64,000 nt of DNA from UBA965 sp040396955 (GCA_040396955.1 JBBAWX010000005.1:62001-126000); one strand, 5' to 3'. Numbered from the stretch's first letter, positions 24,121 to 34,472 are shown. Translations and numbers: made by a program. Notes: a model not told the origin generated them from the sequence alone.

Positions 24121-26004
24121 ATGAAAGATGGTAGACTAGAACCACGACGCGCATGCACCAGAAAGTACGCAGACGTGATGTGGTTGAGACAACAGGCGCA
24201 GTGGCTGATAGCGGCAATAGCAGTGATTGTGTGTAGTGTACCGCAGTTCATGGCATTGCCCGCATATACCCTCGATATCGGCACAGACCGCACCAATCAA
24301 CGAATCGCCCTCGACCAACCATTTCTCGGTGGCTTCTGGCCTGCTGAAGCTCCGACTGGAAGTGCCGTCGGAACCCCAAAATACCGATGGACACGCCCAG
24401 AATGGGAGGTACTCTGGCCGCACTTTGGACGCGGGTACTGGGTTGTGAAGGTCTCCTTCAAGAAACCCAGCGATACCTCTCTTGCTCAACGCAACTTCCA
24501 GCTGAGCAATGCAGGTATTCACCACATCACTTGGGACGGCGAGGTTCGGCACATTCAAGCGCTGGTCAGTGCTGAAGACACCGACACACCCGTGTTACGC
24601 GGTCAGTTAAATGCATTGACGTCAGCAGGTGATCGCCGTGCGTTGGGAGTCATCGCGACACAGGCTGTCATCCAACCAGCCATAACACCCCTAGTGCCAC
24701 GTCCGTGGCAACTTGGCGCACTATGGTGTGTCATCGGCCTCCTCCTGGCGAATGTGACTGGCTTACCACGATGGATTGCGGTGATCGCAGTTATTGGCAC
24801 AAGCGGCATATTGGCAGTCAGTCAACTCCACCACCCTGTGTGGTGGGCACTTCACAGCCCAGCAGTCGTCGGCGCATTTGCGCTCGCCGGTGTTGCCGTG
24901 CTAGGGTATCGACTCGCCGGCCGTGGCACACCCCAACCCATCCCTGCACCAATTTGGGGTATTTTTGTGGCTCTCGCCGCCGTACAGCTGGTGTGGTTTT
25001 GGAGTCCGTGGTTGATTGCCTCCGACATCCGCATGCACATCCGGTTGTTTGGGCAAGCAACACATGGCGATCTCTGGCTCACAGCCGTGCTCCCCTGTGA
25101 GGCCGGAGGCACGGTTGCCCCATACCCGCCACTCATCTACCTCGGATTGGCACCGCTGGGGCTGTTGTTTCGTGAGACACACCAACTCATCCCGGCGTGG
25201 TATGCGGCGGCGGTCATCCTGCACAGTGCCGCCATTTGGTACTGGGGAAGCATATTGAGTAGTCAAGCCACCACTCGTCCGCTGGCGTCGGTGTTTGTCA
25301 TCGTTGCCAGTCTTTCCACGTTGTGGTGGAACTCGGTGCATATCGGTGAAATGACCAATGCGTGGGGGCATGCGCTCTTCATGATTGCGATGGGTAGCTG
25401 GCTTGACGTACGCGCGAGCACATTACAACGGGGTACCTGGAGCATCATCGCCATGCTCAGCCATTCGGGCATCGCACTGACATATGCACTCAGCATCGCC
25501 GTTTTGGTCATCGTACTCACCTTGACCACACGTCACATTGCATGGCGCATGGTGACCATTCATATGGCGATTGGTGTCGGGATTGTTGTATTTTTTTACA
25601 GTGGCTACATGGCATTATTCAACCAAGCACCAGCGCCTGCAGGATGTCCACCCACATTTCCCATACTCATGCGCTATGCGGTGATTCCGACGAGCTACCC
25701 GCTCTTTGGGCTTGCGTTCCTTGCAGTAACACTGTTGCGGAGCCGGCATCATGCCCTATTCACCTGGTATGCAGTCGGAATCGGCATGGCGCTGTTGAGC
25801 CTCGCCGTATTGTTGGTGCGTGACCAGACGGTGCGCTGGGGGATTGCGGTGACACCATTCATCGCACTCGCCGTCAGCCAACACTGGCATTGGACACGAC
25901 ACTATGGGGTGGTAGCGCGTATTATGTATGCAAGTGCGATTCTTTATACTGTTTGGTCTTTTTACACAGGCGCATGGCAGAGAATTATCAGTTACCTGCA
26001 CTAG
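24121..26004 (+). CDS. Large multi-pass membrane protein with N-terminal extracytoplasmic beta domain (GT-C-like), paralogue 3
   Basis: A 627-residue membrane protein. One helix near the N-terminus (about 22-40) is followed by a beta-rich segment of about 150 residues containing YRWTRPEWEVLWP, comparable to the RYRWSY segment of paralogues 1 and 2. A core of about ten helices follows. The loop WSPWLIASDIRMHIRLFGQ has an acidic residue where GT-C enzymes carry their DxD-like site. The exact family is not recognised. The start at 24121 (GAGAGAG five bases upstream) is chosen; ATG at 24178 is an alternative. It diverges from the GH172 gene over a 51-bp gap without an obvious promoter. Confidence 0.65.
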   Translation: MKDGRLEPRRACTRKYADVMWLRQQAQWLIAAIAVIVCSVPQFMALPAYTLDIGTDRTNQRIALDQPFLGGFWPAEAPTGSAVGTPKYRWTRPEWEVLWPHFGRGYWVVKVSFKKPSDTSLAQRNFQLSNAGIHHITWDGEVRHIQALVSAEDTDTPVLRGQLNALTSAGDRRALGVIATQAVIQPAITPLVPRPWQLGALWCVIGLLLANVTGLPRWIAVIAVIGTSGILAVSQLHHPVWWALHSPAVVGAFALAGVAVLGYRLAGRGTPQPIPAPIWGIFVALAAVQLVWFWSPWLIASDIRMHIRLFGQATHGDLWLTAVLPCEAGGTVAPYPPLIYLGLAPLGLLFRETHQLIPAWYAAAVILHSAAIWYWGSILSSQATTRPLASVFVIVASLSTLWWNSVHIGEMTNAWGHALFMIAMGSWLDVRASTLQRGTWSIIAMLSHSGIALTYALSIAVLVIVLTLTTRHIAWRMVTIHMAIGVGIVVFFYSGYMALFNQAPAPAGCPPTFPILMRYAVIPTSYPLFGLAFLAVTLLRSRHHALFTWYAVGIGMALLSLAVLLVRDQTVRWGIAVTPFIALAVSQHWHWTRHYGVVARIMYASAILYTVWSFYTGAWQRIISYLH

Positions 26005-26051
26005 GAGATGTGTATAATAAACAGGGAACCGCAACACAGAGGCATGAGCGC

Positions 26052-28355
26052 ATGAGCGTTTGGTCACACATCTCTTGGCGACATGGCGCTGTCGCCACGT
26101 TGTATGCCGTTTGTTTATTCTGGGTGCTCAATATCCAGCGCATCCCCGTGTTGATTGATTTCTATCAGCTACGGTCAATTACGCATCTCGACAACTTCAA
26201 TGCGCGACAGGCTGTGCCGCATGGTGAGGGGCATCAACTTACCGTTACCGCAGTCAATGCGGCTCGGTACTCGGCTGCGATTGGCTCGGTGCTCCCACAC
26301 ACCATCCGCATGGTTGAATTTGAACTCGACCCAGTACCGTCTGGCTTGAAGCGCCGCATTATTGCCGTGGCCATCGACGGGCGGCGATTTTTTGAGGTCC
26401 AAGATGTCGGCAAAACCACCACCTACCAGGCGCTGATTCCATCCTATATCACACTCACTCCCGACAGTCAGCTCACCATTTTTAGTATTCCAGATGCTGA
26501 AACCACGCCACCTGCCATTACTGTGCGTTCCCTGCGCGTATCAGACGCGACCGTGTATCGTTGGAGTCAGCGTCAATCGGACGTTGATTTTTCGGGAATT
26601 GCAGGTGGTTGGTGGCAACTCAACGTACAGGCCACCCTTGAGCGACCCGATGGACAGCCGTTCAATGCGTATGTACGAGCGGGGGAGCGGGTATTTGCCC
26701 CGTTTGACACTCCGCAAACCGGGTTTCGCATCTACCAGTACCTAGTCGACCCACAGGCGTTGCCCCACGGCGACCTGACGGTCAGCATCCACAGTGACAT
26801 CCTCAACGACGCAACAGATCCGCGTGAGTTGGGCATCCCAGTGACCACGGTGGCTGTGGAGCCACTGCGCACACCGTGGTGGCTCATAACGCCCTCTTGG
26901 CAACTTGCGAGTATGATTGTGGTCGGTCTCGGCATAACACTTGCAAGCATGATGCTAGGGTATTCCAACATCCTAATTGGTCTCGTAGGCACAACGGCGT
27001 TGGGGTTGGCAATGCTCCTTGATCGGAGTTATTTGGCCGAGTGGTATCCAGTACTAGGCATCATCGTCGTCGGTAGCACGTTGAGTATCCCGCTCTGGCG
27101 TCGTTGTTTGACCTGGTTGAGTCATCCAGATTGGCGTTTCGATCGCAACACGGCCAACCTGATTATCATGCTGGTCATCGTCAGTATTTGGTTAAAAGCC
27201 GGCGGTGTATTTTGGCCGTTCATGGTACCAATTGACATTAGTTGGCACATGGACAAAGTGCGTGAGATGCTTGAAACCGGCAATCTGGCCAAGTTCTACC
27301 TACCCGGGTCGTTTTCGGAGTCGGTCATGCCCGTCACAGAATGGGGCGCCGATCGACCGATGATCCCGTATTCACCCTTCTATCACTTTTCAAGCCTCCT
27401 GTATGCCGTCTTCCCATGGCCACTCGAAACCTCCGCCATGATTGTCAGCATCATCCTCGACGTATCACGCATCGTTTTCATTGCTGTGATTGCCCGGGCG
27501 AGTGGTCTCAGTCAGCGTACGAGTGCCTGGGCGGCCGCCATATACGCAGTCACTCCGATGACGTTTTTGTTGCATAGCTGGGGCAACACCCCGACGACCA
27601 CTGGGCTATGGTGGACACTCGTTACGACGACGGCGCTGATGTTTTGGAGTACCCAACTGCGTCAGCCACGCATGTTTTGGAGCTTGGTCGTCATTACCAG
27701 CATAACCATGCTCATCTACACCGTGTCTGCAGTCTTCCACGTACTGTTCATACTTGTATTTGCCGGCATCATCTGGCTCCAACCGGCCATGCGTGGACGT
27801 ACGCCAATCGGCGACATGCTCCGCATTACCGCTGCAGGATTCGCGATATCGATTGTCGTGTATTACGGTCAGTACATCATGCCCATTCTTGAGCGTACTA
27901 TCCCGTATTTCATCAACATCGGTGTCAACGATGCTTCAGTAGTCGGTGTCGAACGACCCGAATTTGCCGAATACGTAATCAGCTCGACCGTATTGCTCCA
28001 CTACACACTAGATTTCAACGACCACCTCTACTACGGGTTGTTCATTCCCGTCATTCTTACGTTGCCGGGTTTTTTGCGATTGCGCGCATATCAGCCATTG
28101 TGGAGCTACATGTCAGCGTGGTATCTGATTGCCATCGTCTTCTGGTTGGTTGGGACAAGAATCTCCATGGCTGATAAGCAATTATTCTACATCTTCCCCA
28201 TCATCTGTATCTGCACCGCCGTCGTTCTTGCAGGTTGGTGGCGACGCGGGGTGAGTGGTCAAATCATGGGAGTTATCATCATGCTCTTTACACTTTGGAG
28301 TGCGCTCCAGCTCTGGGTTTTCCGCATTCAGTTCCCACCGGTGATACAACCATGA
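26052..28355 (+). CDS. Large multi-pass membrane protein with extracytoplasmic beta domain (GT-C-like), paralogue 4
   Basis: A 767-residue membrane protein. It has a first helix (about 15-33), an extracytoplasmic beta-rich region (about 35-275), and then about twelve helices. Near residue 395 the loop PIDISWHMDKVREMLE, followed by SPFYHF, is where a GT-C acceptor/donor site would be. It is more distant from paralogues 1 and 2. The ATG at 26052 has GAGG upstream, and a TATAAT (26013-26018) between the two genes could act as a weak internal promoter. The TGA overlaps the methyltransferase ATG (ATGA), tying it to the following sugar-modification genes. Confidence 0.65.
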   Translation: MSVWSHISWRHGAVATLYAVCLFWVLNIQRIPVLIDFYQLRSITHLDNFNARQAVPHGEGHQLTVTAVNAARYSAAIGSVLPHTIRMVEFELDPVPSGLKRRIIAVAIDGRRFFEVQDVGKTTTYQALIPSYITLTPDSQLTIFSIPDAETTPPAITVRSLRVSDATVYRWSQRQSDVDFSGIAGGWWQLNVQATLERPDGQPFNAYVRAGERVFAPFDTPQTGFRIYQYLVDPQALPHGDLTVSIHSDILNDATDPRELGIPVTTVAVEPLRTPWWLITPSWQLASMIVVGLGITLASMMLGYSNILIGLVGTTALGLAMLLDRSYLAEWYPVLGIIVVGSTLSIPLWRRCLTWLSHPDWRFDRNTANLIIMLVIVSIWLKAGGVFWPFMVPIDISWHMDKVREMLETGNLAKFYLPGSFSESVMPVTEWGADRPMIPYSPFYHFSSLLYAVFPWPLETSAMIVSIILDVSRIVFIAVIARASGLSQRTSAWAAAIYAVTPMTFLLHSWGNTPTTTGLWWTLVTTTALMFWSTQLRQPRMFWSLVVITSITMLIYTVSAVFHVLFILVFAGIIWLQPAMRGRTPIGDMLRITAAGFAISIVVYYGQYIMPILERTIPYFINIGVNDASVVGVERPEFAEYVISSTVLLHYTLDFNDHLYYGLFIPVILTLPGFLRLRAYQPLWSYMSAWYLIAIVFWLVGTRISMADKQLFYIFPIICICTAVVLAGWWRRGVSGQIMGVIIMLFTLWSALQLWVFRIQFPPVIQP

Positions 28356-29218
28356 CGCAACAACCACAGCCACAACAACCAATTGACGCCCTCGCAACGG
28401 CCATCGACCCATGGCTCCAACACATGACGTGGCGGCGTGATTTTGTCACATGGCGTGAGCGGCGCTTGACACAGGAGCACCATCAAGCCGAGCGGATTGC
28501 CCAAATCGAACGCCATGCCGGATCATTGGCGGGGGTGCGGCTCCTTGACTTAGGGGCTGGCATGGGTGGGTTTGCCGTAGCCGCGGCACTCCACGGCGCC
28601 CGTGTGACGGTATCCGAGTACAACATGGCCTACTGCCGCATCACTCAACTCCGTGCCGAGCGCTATGGTCTGACGGTGCCCATCTTGAACGGTGCCGGAG
28701 AGCATTTGCCGTTCACCGCGACGCAGTTCGACGTCGTCGTATGCTGGGATGTCATCGAGCACGTACAAGACCCCACTGCTGTGTTGGCAGAAATCGGGCG
28801 CGTGCTACGTCCCGGCGGGCGACTCTTTCTGACGGTCATCAACCGCAGAGCCTGGGTGGACCCGCACTACCACATTCGTGGCATCAACTGGATTCCACGC
28901 GCGTGGGCGGAGTGGTACATTGAGCGCCAAGGAAGAAGCAAAGCCACTAGTAATTTTCGTGACATGCAACGCCTCAGTACCATGCACTATTTCGATTATC
29001 CCGAGTTTGTGGCATTGGCCCGACAACACGGCTTTACGAGTGTCGACATGAACGAAATCGCCCTGCGCGAAGGACGTTTCGTCAGTCAAAAATCAACGCG
29101 CCGCCGGCTACGTGCCATACTCCGCACCCTCGGGCTCGAGGGTATCGCATACCGCATGCAACGCGCTTGGTACACCGGCATGTTTGAGCTGGTATTGACA
29201 AAGGCCGCGCATGAGTAG
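28352..29218 (+). CDS. SAM-dependent methyltransferase (class I, Methyltransf_11/25)
   Basis: A 288-residue class I methyltransferase. The SAM-binding motif I is VRLLDLGAGMGGF (about 62-74), motif II VSEYN, motif IV FDVVVCWDVIEHV and motif V VLRPGGRLFL, all in order. The target is not visible; in glycan loci such enzymes methylate sugar hydroxyls or polyprenyl acceptors. The ATG at 28352 overlaps the preceding stop by four bases, and its TAG is overlapped by the flippase ATG by eight bases. This fixes its place in a coupled five-gene block. Confidence 0.88.
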   Translation: MTQQPQPQQPIDALATAIDPWLQHMTWRRDFVTWRERRLTQEHHQAERIAQIERHAGSLAGVRLLDLGAGMGGFAVAAALHGARVTVSEYNMAYCRITQLRAERYGLTVPILNGAGEHLPFTATQFDVVVCWDVIEHVQDPTAVLAEIGRVLRPGGRLFLTVINRRAWVDPHYHIRGINWIPRAWAEWYIERQGRSKATSNFRDMQRLSTMHYFDYPEFVALARQHGFTSVDMNEIALREGRFVSQKSTRRRLRAILRTLGLEGIAYRMQRAWYTGMFELVLTKAAHE

Positions 29219-30881
29219 CACACCGCCTCCATCACCGACACCCAGTCTTTCGGCGCAAGTATCGCGTGCCGTCATCTGGAACACACTATTTGTGCCGCTA
29301 CGCATGCTTGCCGAAGTCGCGGCTACTGCCCTCAAGCTCACCGTGTTGCCATTAGCAGCCTACGGTCTCTTGGCCTTGGTCAGCGGCGCTGCTGCTGCCT
29401 TTGGCACATGGATAGATCTCGGTACGACCCGGGCCTTGCCGAAATTCATCCCCGAAACGATGCGTCAGCGTGGTGCTGCGGGGGTGCTCAAGCTCCTGCT
29501 CGGCGTCTTTAGCGTGCAGAGTGTGATTCTATTGGGCATCGCTACCAGCCTTATTTGGCAACAACAGTGGTACCTTGATTCACTTGAGGCACGTGTGCAC
29601 GCCGACACGCGCATCGATGACGCTTCACAGTCATTGCTACATGCCATCTTGGCCAGCCACGGATGGCTGTTTATTGTGGTCATCTTGTGCATGTTGTTGA
29701 TGGGTGTGCTCTACGACATGTTAATGGCCTATCTCAACAGTTTTTTCAAACAACAGGCCTGGAACGGCATCGCCCTATTGGCTGGACTTTTGCCACAACT
29801 CTTGGCGGTGGCCGCCATCGTAGGTGCGCAACTCAGCGACGAACCACTCCGCTGGAGCATCATCGGCATCCTAATTACGTCGGCACTCGCGCCAAGTATT
29901 GCGGTGGGGGTGGCAACCTGGCAAGTCTATCGGGTCTGGCAACAAGATACCCCGCACAGCTCCACAGAGAGCACGACGCCGTTCGGAAACTGGCGTGCGT
30001 GGTTACCGGCCGGGTTTTTGCGCTATACCGGGGTTTCGTACCTGATGACCATGACCGATTTTTTGGCCAGCAAATCATTTGCCGTCTATCTCACGAGTAG
30101 CATCAGCGATGCGGCCATGCTATGGGCCGGAGCCTCATTGGTGGGCATGGTCCTCTCGTACCTTTACACTCCATTGGTGGGCATCACTGTACCGCTCTTT
30201 ACCCGCGTGCGCGCTGGCGAGGGGGGCAGCATTCTTGGCGCCTACCAATCCATTGTGCGCATTCAAATCTTGTTGTTGGTACCGGGAGCTGTGGCACTGA
30301 TGCTCCTCGCGAAGCCTGCCTTGCAGATTCTGACACCTCAGTACGTCGATGCGGTCTGGGTAGTCTATGTGCTTGTGCCATGCCTCTTCCTCGAAAGCCT
30401 GCTCACTGTGGCGCACAACGTCATGATTGTCTACGAAGAGCTCACACTTGTCACCGTTGGGCGATTGCTCACGCTGATCGTCATCCCACTGGGGTGGCTT
30501 TTTGGTGCCTGGTATGGAGTCGTCGGTTTGGCACTCGCCTTCGGATTGGCACGCGTTTGCGCCGGCATTTGGATTACTGCATGGGGCAGTGCACGTCTCA
30601 AATTACGCTGGCCAATGGCCTTCACCCTGCGCGTATGCGGTGGCGCCACCCTGATGGGGCTGTGTATCTTCGCGGTCAGCTGGATAATCCCCCCTGTCGC
30701 CAACGACAGTAGCACGCTCTATCGCCTCAGCCAACTCCCAGTATATGGTGTCGTCGCTCTGGTCGCCGCTGGTGTGTTTTTCTTCGGCCTCCGCCTCAGT
30801 GGTGGCTTAGATCCCGATGACCGCAATCAGCTCACCAAAGTCAAGTTGCCGTTCAAAGATTATCTGCTCAGGTACCTGTGA
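29211..30881 (+). CDS. Wzx-like polysaccharide/lipid-linked oligosaccharide flippase (MOP superfamily)
   Basis: A 556-residue membrane protein with about fourteen hydrophobic segments and a Ser/Pro-rich cytoplasmic N-terminus (residues 1-15). It fits the polysaccharide-biosynthesis/MATE-like flippases (Wzx, MurJ relatives) that translocate undecaprenyl-linked oligosaccharide. The typical start is a first helix pair around RAVIWNTLFVPLRMLAEV and LGTTRALPKF, where the Arg residues line the substrate cavity in such proteins. It lies between a methyltransferase and GT4 glycosyltransferases, a classic Wzx setting, although no Wzy polymerase is recognisable unless one of the GT-C-like genes serves as such. 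Confidence 0.82.
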   Translation: MSSTPPPSPTPSLSAQVSRAVIWNTLFVPLRMLAEVAATALKLTVLPLAAYGLLALVSGAAAAFGTWIDLGTTRALPKFIPETMRQRGAAGVLKLLLGVFSVQSVILLGIATSLIWQQQWYLDSLEARVHADTRIDDASQSLLHAILASHGWLFIVVILCMLLMGVLYDMLMAYLNSFFKQQAWNGIALLAGLLPQLLAVAAIVGAQLSDEPLRWSIIGILITSALAPSIAVGVATWQVYRVWQQDTPHSSTESTTPFGNWRAWLPAGFLRYTGVSYLMTMTDFLASKSFAVYLTSSISDAAMLWAGASLVGMVLSYLYTPLVGITVPLFTRVRAGEGGSILGAYQSIVRIQILLLVPGAVALMLLAKPALQILTPQYVDAVWVVYVLVPCLFLESLLTVAHNVMIVYEELTLVTVGRLLTLIVIPLGWLFGAWYGVVGLALAFGLARVCAGIWITAWGSARLKLRWPMAFTLRVCGGATLMGLCIFAVSWIIPPVANDSSTLYRLSQLPVYGVVALVAAGVFFFGLRLSGGLDPDDRNQLTKVKLPFKDYLLRYL

Positions 30882-30882
30882 C

Positions 30883-31980
30883 ATGAAAATCGCACTCTAC
30901 AACCTGACCACCACGACTGCCTACGGAGGCGTTGAAAGTTTCGTGTGGGACCTCGCCAACCAGCTCGCCCAACGCCAACACGATGTGCACGTACTGGGTG
31001 GCCACGGCAAACGCCGTGAGGGGAGTTCGCAGGTACAAGTGCACACGTTTCCGTTCATCGATCGCTCTCGCTTTAGTTGGATCCCTGGGTTGGGCCGCGC
31101 CTATGCCGAACGCAAACTGCTCGAGCGACTGAGCATGGCCGTCACTGCGCTCCCAGCCCTGATTGCAGGACGCTACGACATCATCCACATCCAAAAGCCG
31201 TATGATCTCTTGCCGGCCCTCATTGCAGGTCGCATCAGCGGAGCCAAAGTCATCTTGGGGTGCCACGGCGAAGACTTCTACCGTGGTGACCGCTGGCTGG
31301 CACGTCACGTCGATGGCGCTGTCAGCTGTAGCCAATTCAATGCAACCACGGTCATGCGGCGCTACCCCATCGACGTCGAGGTGGTCTACAACGGTATCGA
31401 TACTGCCGTATTTACCCCGCCAGCTCATCCCCCAGCTCCTACAACCACCCTGCGCATGCTCTTTGTGGGGCGGCTACAACCGTGGAAGGGTGTCGACACC
31501 GCCATCCGTGCCCTTACTGAGGTCGCAGACACCACACTGACCATTGCAGGAGATGGCGTGCACCGCGGCGAGCTCACTGCACTTGTCCATACACTCGGGC
31601 TCCATGAGCGCGTCACCTTCTTGGGGAGCGTCGAGCGGAACCAAATACCGGCCCTCATGCATCAACATGACCTACTCGTTGCTACGAGTCATGCCAGTGA
31701 AACATTCGGCATCGGCCTCGTGGAGGCTCAAGCCTGTGGTCTGCCAGTGATTGCATCACGCTTTGGAGGCTTCGTGGAAGTCGTCGACGAGGGACACACG
31801 GGGCTCTTCTTTGCCCCGCGCGACGCCCATGATCTCGCTCGCACCCTGCACTACGTCCATTCGCACCGCACACATTTGGCGACGATGGCCCAATCAGCAC
31901 CAGCGTGGGCCGCCCAATTTGCTTGGCCAGTCGTGACCAATCACATTGAATCTTATTATGTCAATTTATTACAAAGATGA
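30883..31980 (+). CDS. GT4-family glycosyltransferase
   Basis: A 365-residue two-domain GT-B retaining glycosyltransferase, cytoplasmic or membrane peripheral. The N-terminal acceptor domain starts at TTTAYGGVESFVWDLA (the GGxE motif). The C-terminal nucleotide-sugar domain carries FVGRLQPWKG, HASETFGIGLVEAQACG (E-x7-E) and VIASRFGGFVEVV. It starts at ATG 30883, 1 bp after the flippase stop. Donor and acceptor cannot be predicted. It is the first of four successive GT4 enzymes that presumably build the oligosaccharide repeat. Confidence 0.92.
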   Translation: MKIALYNLTTTTAYGGVESFVWDLANQLAQRQHDVHVLGGHGKRREGSSQVQVHTFPFIDRSRFSWIPGLGRAYAERKLLERLSMAVTALPALIAGRYDIIHIQKPYDLLPALIAGRISGAKVILGCHGEDFYRGDRWLARHVDGAVSCSQFNATTVMRRYPIDVEVVYNGIDTAVFTPPAHPPAPTTTLRMLFVGRLQPWKGVDTAIRALTEVADTTLTIAGDGVHRGELTALVHTLGLHERVTFLGSVERNQIPALMHQHDLLVATSHASETFGIGLVEAQACGLPVIASRFGGFVEVVDEGHTGLFFAPRDAHDLARTLHYVHSHRTHLATMAQSAPAWAAQFAWPVVTNHIESYYVNLLQR

Positions 31981-31989
31981 GATAACACC

Positions 31990-33201
31990 ATGCATGTTGT
32001 TTTGTTGTCCACCTATGGATTCGACCCACATTTCCCCAGTCGTCCTGAGTTCGTGCTTGCCCGTGCACTCGCCGAAATGGGGCATACCGTCAGTGCCATT
32101 GAGTACTGGCACAACCAGGCGCAACCACAGACGCAGCAATTTCAAGCGAATCTGACCATCTATCGCTGTCGCACCGTGGGATTTTTTTCACGCGATTTAG
32201 CCACACTGGTGGCACAACTCCCCGCCATCGACATCGTCCATGTGCATCACCTCCGCCATCTGATGGCGTATCAAGCGCAGTTTCACTGGCGTGGACGCAT
32301 CCCAATGTGCTTGACACCACACGGCATGTTGCACGATGGAGATCTCGTGGTCGATCGCGAGCGCCCCTTAGAACATCCATTGACACCAGAACGCGTAATT
32401 TTTACCAAACGCGATGTGGTACGCCGTCTGCTCACACTACATCACATCCGGCGCACGTTGCGCAACTACCTCATCCATGCTCCGCTGCTGCGCTATGATG
32501 GGCACTTGGCGCTATCACACCACGAACGTGGTGTACTCATCGATCTCGGTGTTCCCGCCGCCAACGTTGAGGTTGTGGCCAATGCGGTCGACGTCAGTCA
32601 GTATGTGACGAGCCGTGGCAGTACTAAAGCAGATCGGCCCACGGTGTTGTTCATTGGGCAGCTCATCCCGCGTAAAGGGTGGGACTTGGCAATCGAAACA
32701 GTGGCCCGCCTGAAGCACTCCATCCCCGACATCCGCCTGCAGATGATTACCCACAACACGAGCGAGATGACCGCCCTACAAGATCTCATCCGCACACACG
32801 ATCTGCAAGCGCACGTCGAGATTCACACACGGGTCGACGAAGCACAAAAGGTCGCCATGCTGAGTCAGGCCCATGTCCTTCTGGCTCCGAGTCGTTACGA
32901 AGGGTTCGGTATCCCACCCATTGAAGCAATGGCCGCCGAATGCCCAGTCGTGACCACCGATTGTGCGGCAGGCAACGAGATTGTCCACCATGAACAGACC
33001 GGCCTCTTGGTGTCCTACGACGATGTAACCGGCTTTGCCAAAGCCGTCGAACGCCTCTTGACCGATGCGGATCTCCGTCAACGCTTGATTGCCAACGGAC
33101 GCACGCATGTCACTCAAACCTTTCATCCACAACACATTGCCACTCGTACCCTTGAGGCCTATCAGCGTATCATGGCACGCACTGCATCGAGGGTATTGTA
33201 G
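31990..33201 (+). CDS. GT4-family glycosyltransferase
   Basis: A 403-residue GT-B fold enzyme. The C-terminal domain is clear: LFIGQLIPRKGWDLA, then PSRYEGFGIPPIEAMAAECPVV with the E-x7-E motif. The N-terminus begins HVVLLSTYGFDPHFPSRPE. A His-rich segment (VHVHHLRHL) is in the acceptor domain. The gene begins 9 bp after the preceding one and is presumably co-transcribed. It is followed by a 47-bp gap that holds a promoter for the next gene. Confidence 0.92.
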   Translation: MHVVLLSTYGFDPHFPSRPEFVLARALAEMGHTVSAIEYWHNQAQPQTQQFQANLTIYRCRTVGFFSRDLATLVAQLPAIDIVHVHHLRHLMAYQAQFHWRGRIPMCLTPHGMLHDGDLVVDRERPLEHPLTPERVIFTKRDVVRRLLTLHHIRRTLRNYLIHAPLLRYDGHLALSHHERGVLIDLGVPAANVEVVANAVDVSQYVTSRGSTKADRPTVLFIGQLIPRKGWDLAIETVARLKHSIPDIRLQMITHNTSEMTALQDLIRTHDLQAHVEIHTRVDEAQKVAMLSQAHVLLAPSRYEGFGIPPIEAMAAECPVVTTDCAAGNEIVHHEQTGLLVSYDDVTGFAKAVERLLTDADLRQRLIANGRTHVTQTFHPQHIATRTLEAYQRIMARTASRVL

Positions 33202-33223
33202 CAACGACGAAATATGGTATACT
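33196..33223 (+). promoter_or_regulatory. Promoter between GT4 genes
   Basis: TTGTAG (33196-33201), a 16-bp spacer and the extended -10 TGGTATACT (33215-33223) lie before the third GT4 gene at 33249, so the second half of the glycosyltransferase block can be transcribed independently. The -35 box covers the stop codon of the preceding gene. Confidence 0.65.
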
Positions 33224-33248
33224 ACGCACAGTAATAAAGGGTTTTCAT

Positions 33249-34472
33249 ATGCGTATTTTGTACTGCATCCCACGCTACGACACCGACGCCGTGGGCAACT
33301 TGATGCACACCGAAGTGATTTGGCGCTGGAATGAGCGTGGCCACCACACCGAAGTTGCTTCGTTGTCGTCGCAGAGCTCCGAACCACGTGCCTTTGCGCT
33401 GGACGACGTCGTCGTACACCATGTGCCCACAGCACCAAGCTGGTGGGTAAAAATCGGCAATCGTCTGCTCGGAATGCTCACCGGATATCCCTATTTGCTT
33501 GGTGCGTGGTTGAGTTTTCGGCGGCATTTCGCACAAAATCACTATGATCTCATCCATGTGGAGACGTCCTTCCCGCTTGGGTTGGTGGTGCTCTTAGCGG
33601 CACCACACGGCATCCCAGTAATGGTCACTCTCCCCGGTGCCGATGTGATGGCAGTGCCCGAATTCGACTACGGCTATGCGCGCAACTGGTTTGTGCGGCA
33701 AGCGGTGCGTTGGGTCATGCAAAAAGCGACCCTAGTACGTGCCGATTCGCGTCAGATCGCCAGTCTCGTCATCGGCAAATATGGGGCATCACCCGCCAAC
33801 GTGGTGGCCATCCCCTACAACATTACCGTGCCCACCTACCCACCCACAGACCGTGAGCTATCTGTGTTCCGACGCGAATCACGGGCACTTGTCGCGCAAC
33901 GCCATCAACTCGACCCGGCACAGGTGTGGGTGCTGAGCCTGAACCGGCTACATCCGTTCAAGGGCATCGAGTACCTCATCGAAGCGCTGCCACAGCTCCA
34001 TGCATGGGGCATCCCGGCACACGCCGTCATTGTGGGAGGCAATCGCTCCACCAAGCGCTTCGGCGATTATGGCGCCTACCTGCAGAATCGGGCGGCCGCC
34101 CTCGGGGTCAGCGCGTACGTGCATTTACTCGGCGGCGTCCCCCACCACGAGGCTGCCACCTACATGGCTGCCTGCGATGTGGCGGTCATCCCATCCGTGG
34201 CGGAGTCGTTCAGTCGGGTAGTCATCGAGGCCACTGCGGTCGCGACCCCGCCGGTAGTCACCAACACTACGGGAGCAAGTGATTATGTGCGTGAGGACGA
34301 CACCGGCGAGGTGGTCGAGCCACGTGATGCGGCGTCGCTCGCCGCTGGCATACGCCGGGCCGTCGAACGCCACGCGGTGCTACAATCACGCTGTCCTTCC
34401 TTCGCTGCCAAATTCCATGCCAATGTCATTGCCGACCAGCTGCTTGCCGTGTACGAGGAACGAATCGCATGA
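33249..34472 (+). CDS. GT4-family glycosyltransferase
   Basis: A 407-residue GT-B enzyme. LSLNRLHPFKGIEYLIEAL marks the donor domain, and PSVAESFSRVVIEATA carries the E-x7-E pair. The downstream stretch NTTGASDYVREDDTGEVV includes the usual donor-binding loop. In the acceptor domain, ETSFPLGLVVLLAAPHGIPV precedes LPGADVMAVPEFDYG. AAAGGG stands eight bases before the ATG at 33249. Its TGA overlaps the next gene by four bases. Confidence 0.92.
   Translation: MRILYCIPRYDTDAVGNLMHTEVIWRWNERGHHTEVASLSSQSSEPRAFALDDVVVHHVPTAPSWWVKIGNRLLGMLTGYPYLLGAWLSFRRHFAQNHYDLIHVETSFPLGLVVLLAAPHGIPVMVTLPGADVMAVPEFDYGYARNWFVRQAVRWVMQKATLVRADSRQIASLVIGKYGASPANVVAIPYNITVPTYPPTDRELSVFRRESRALVAQRHQLDPAQVWVLSLNRLHPFKGIEYLIEALPQLHAWGIPAHAVIVGGNRSTKRFGDYGAYLQNRAAALGVSAYVHLLGGVPHHEAATYMAACDVAVIPSVAESFSRVVIEATAVATPPVVTNTTGASDYVREDDTGEVVEPRDAASLAAGIRRAVERHAVLQSRCPSFAAKFHANVIADQLLAVYEERIA

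Noticed and set aside
26013..26018. Strong internal promoter between the two GT-C-like genes
   Set aside because: Only the TATAAT is convincing; no -35 box is present at a usual distance, so it is mentioned only as a possibility under the gene.
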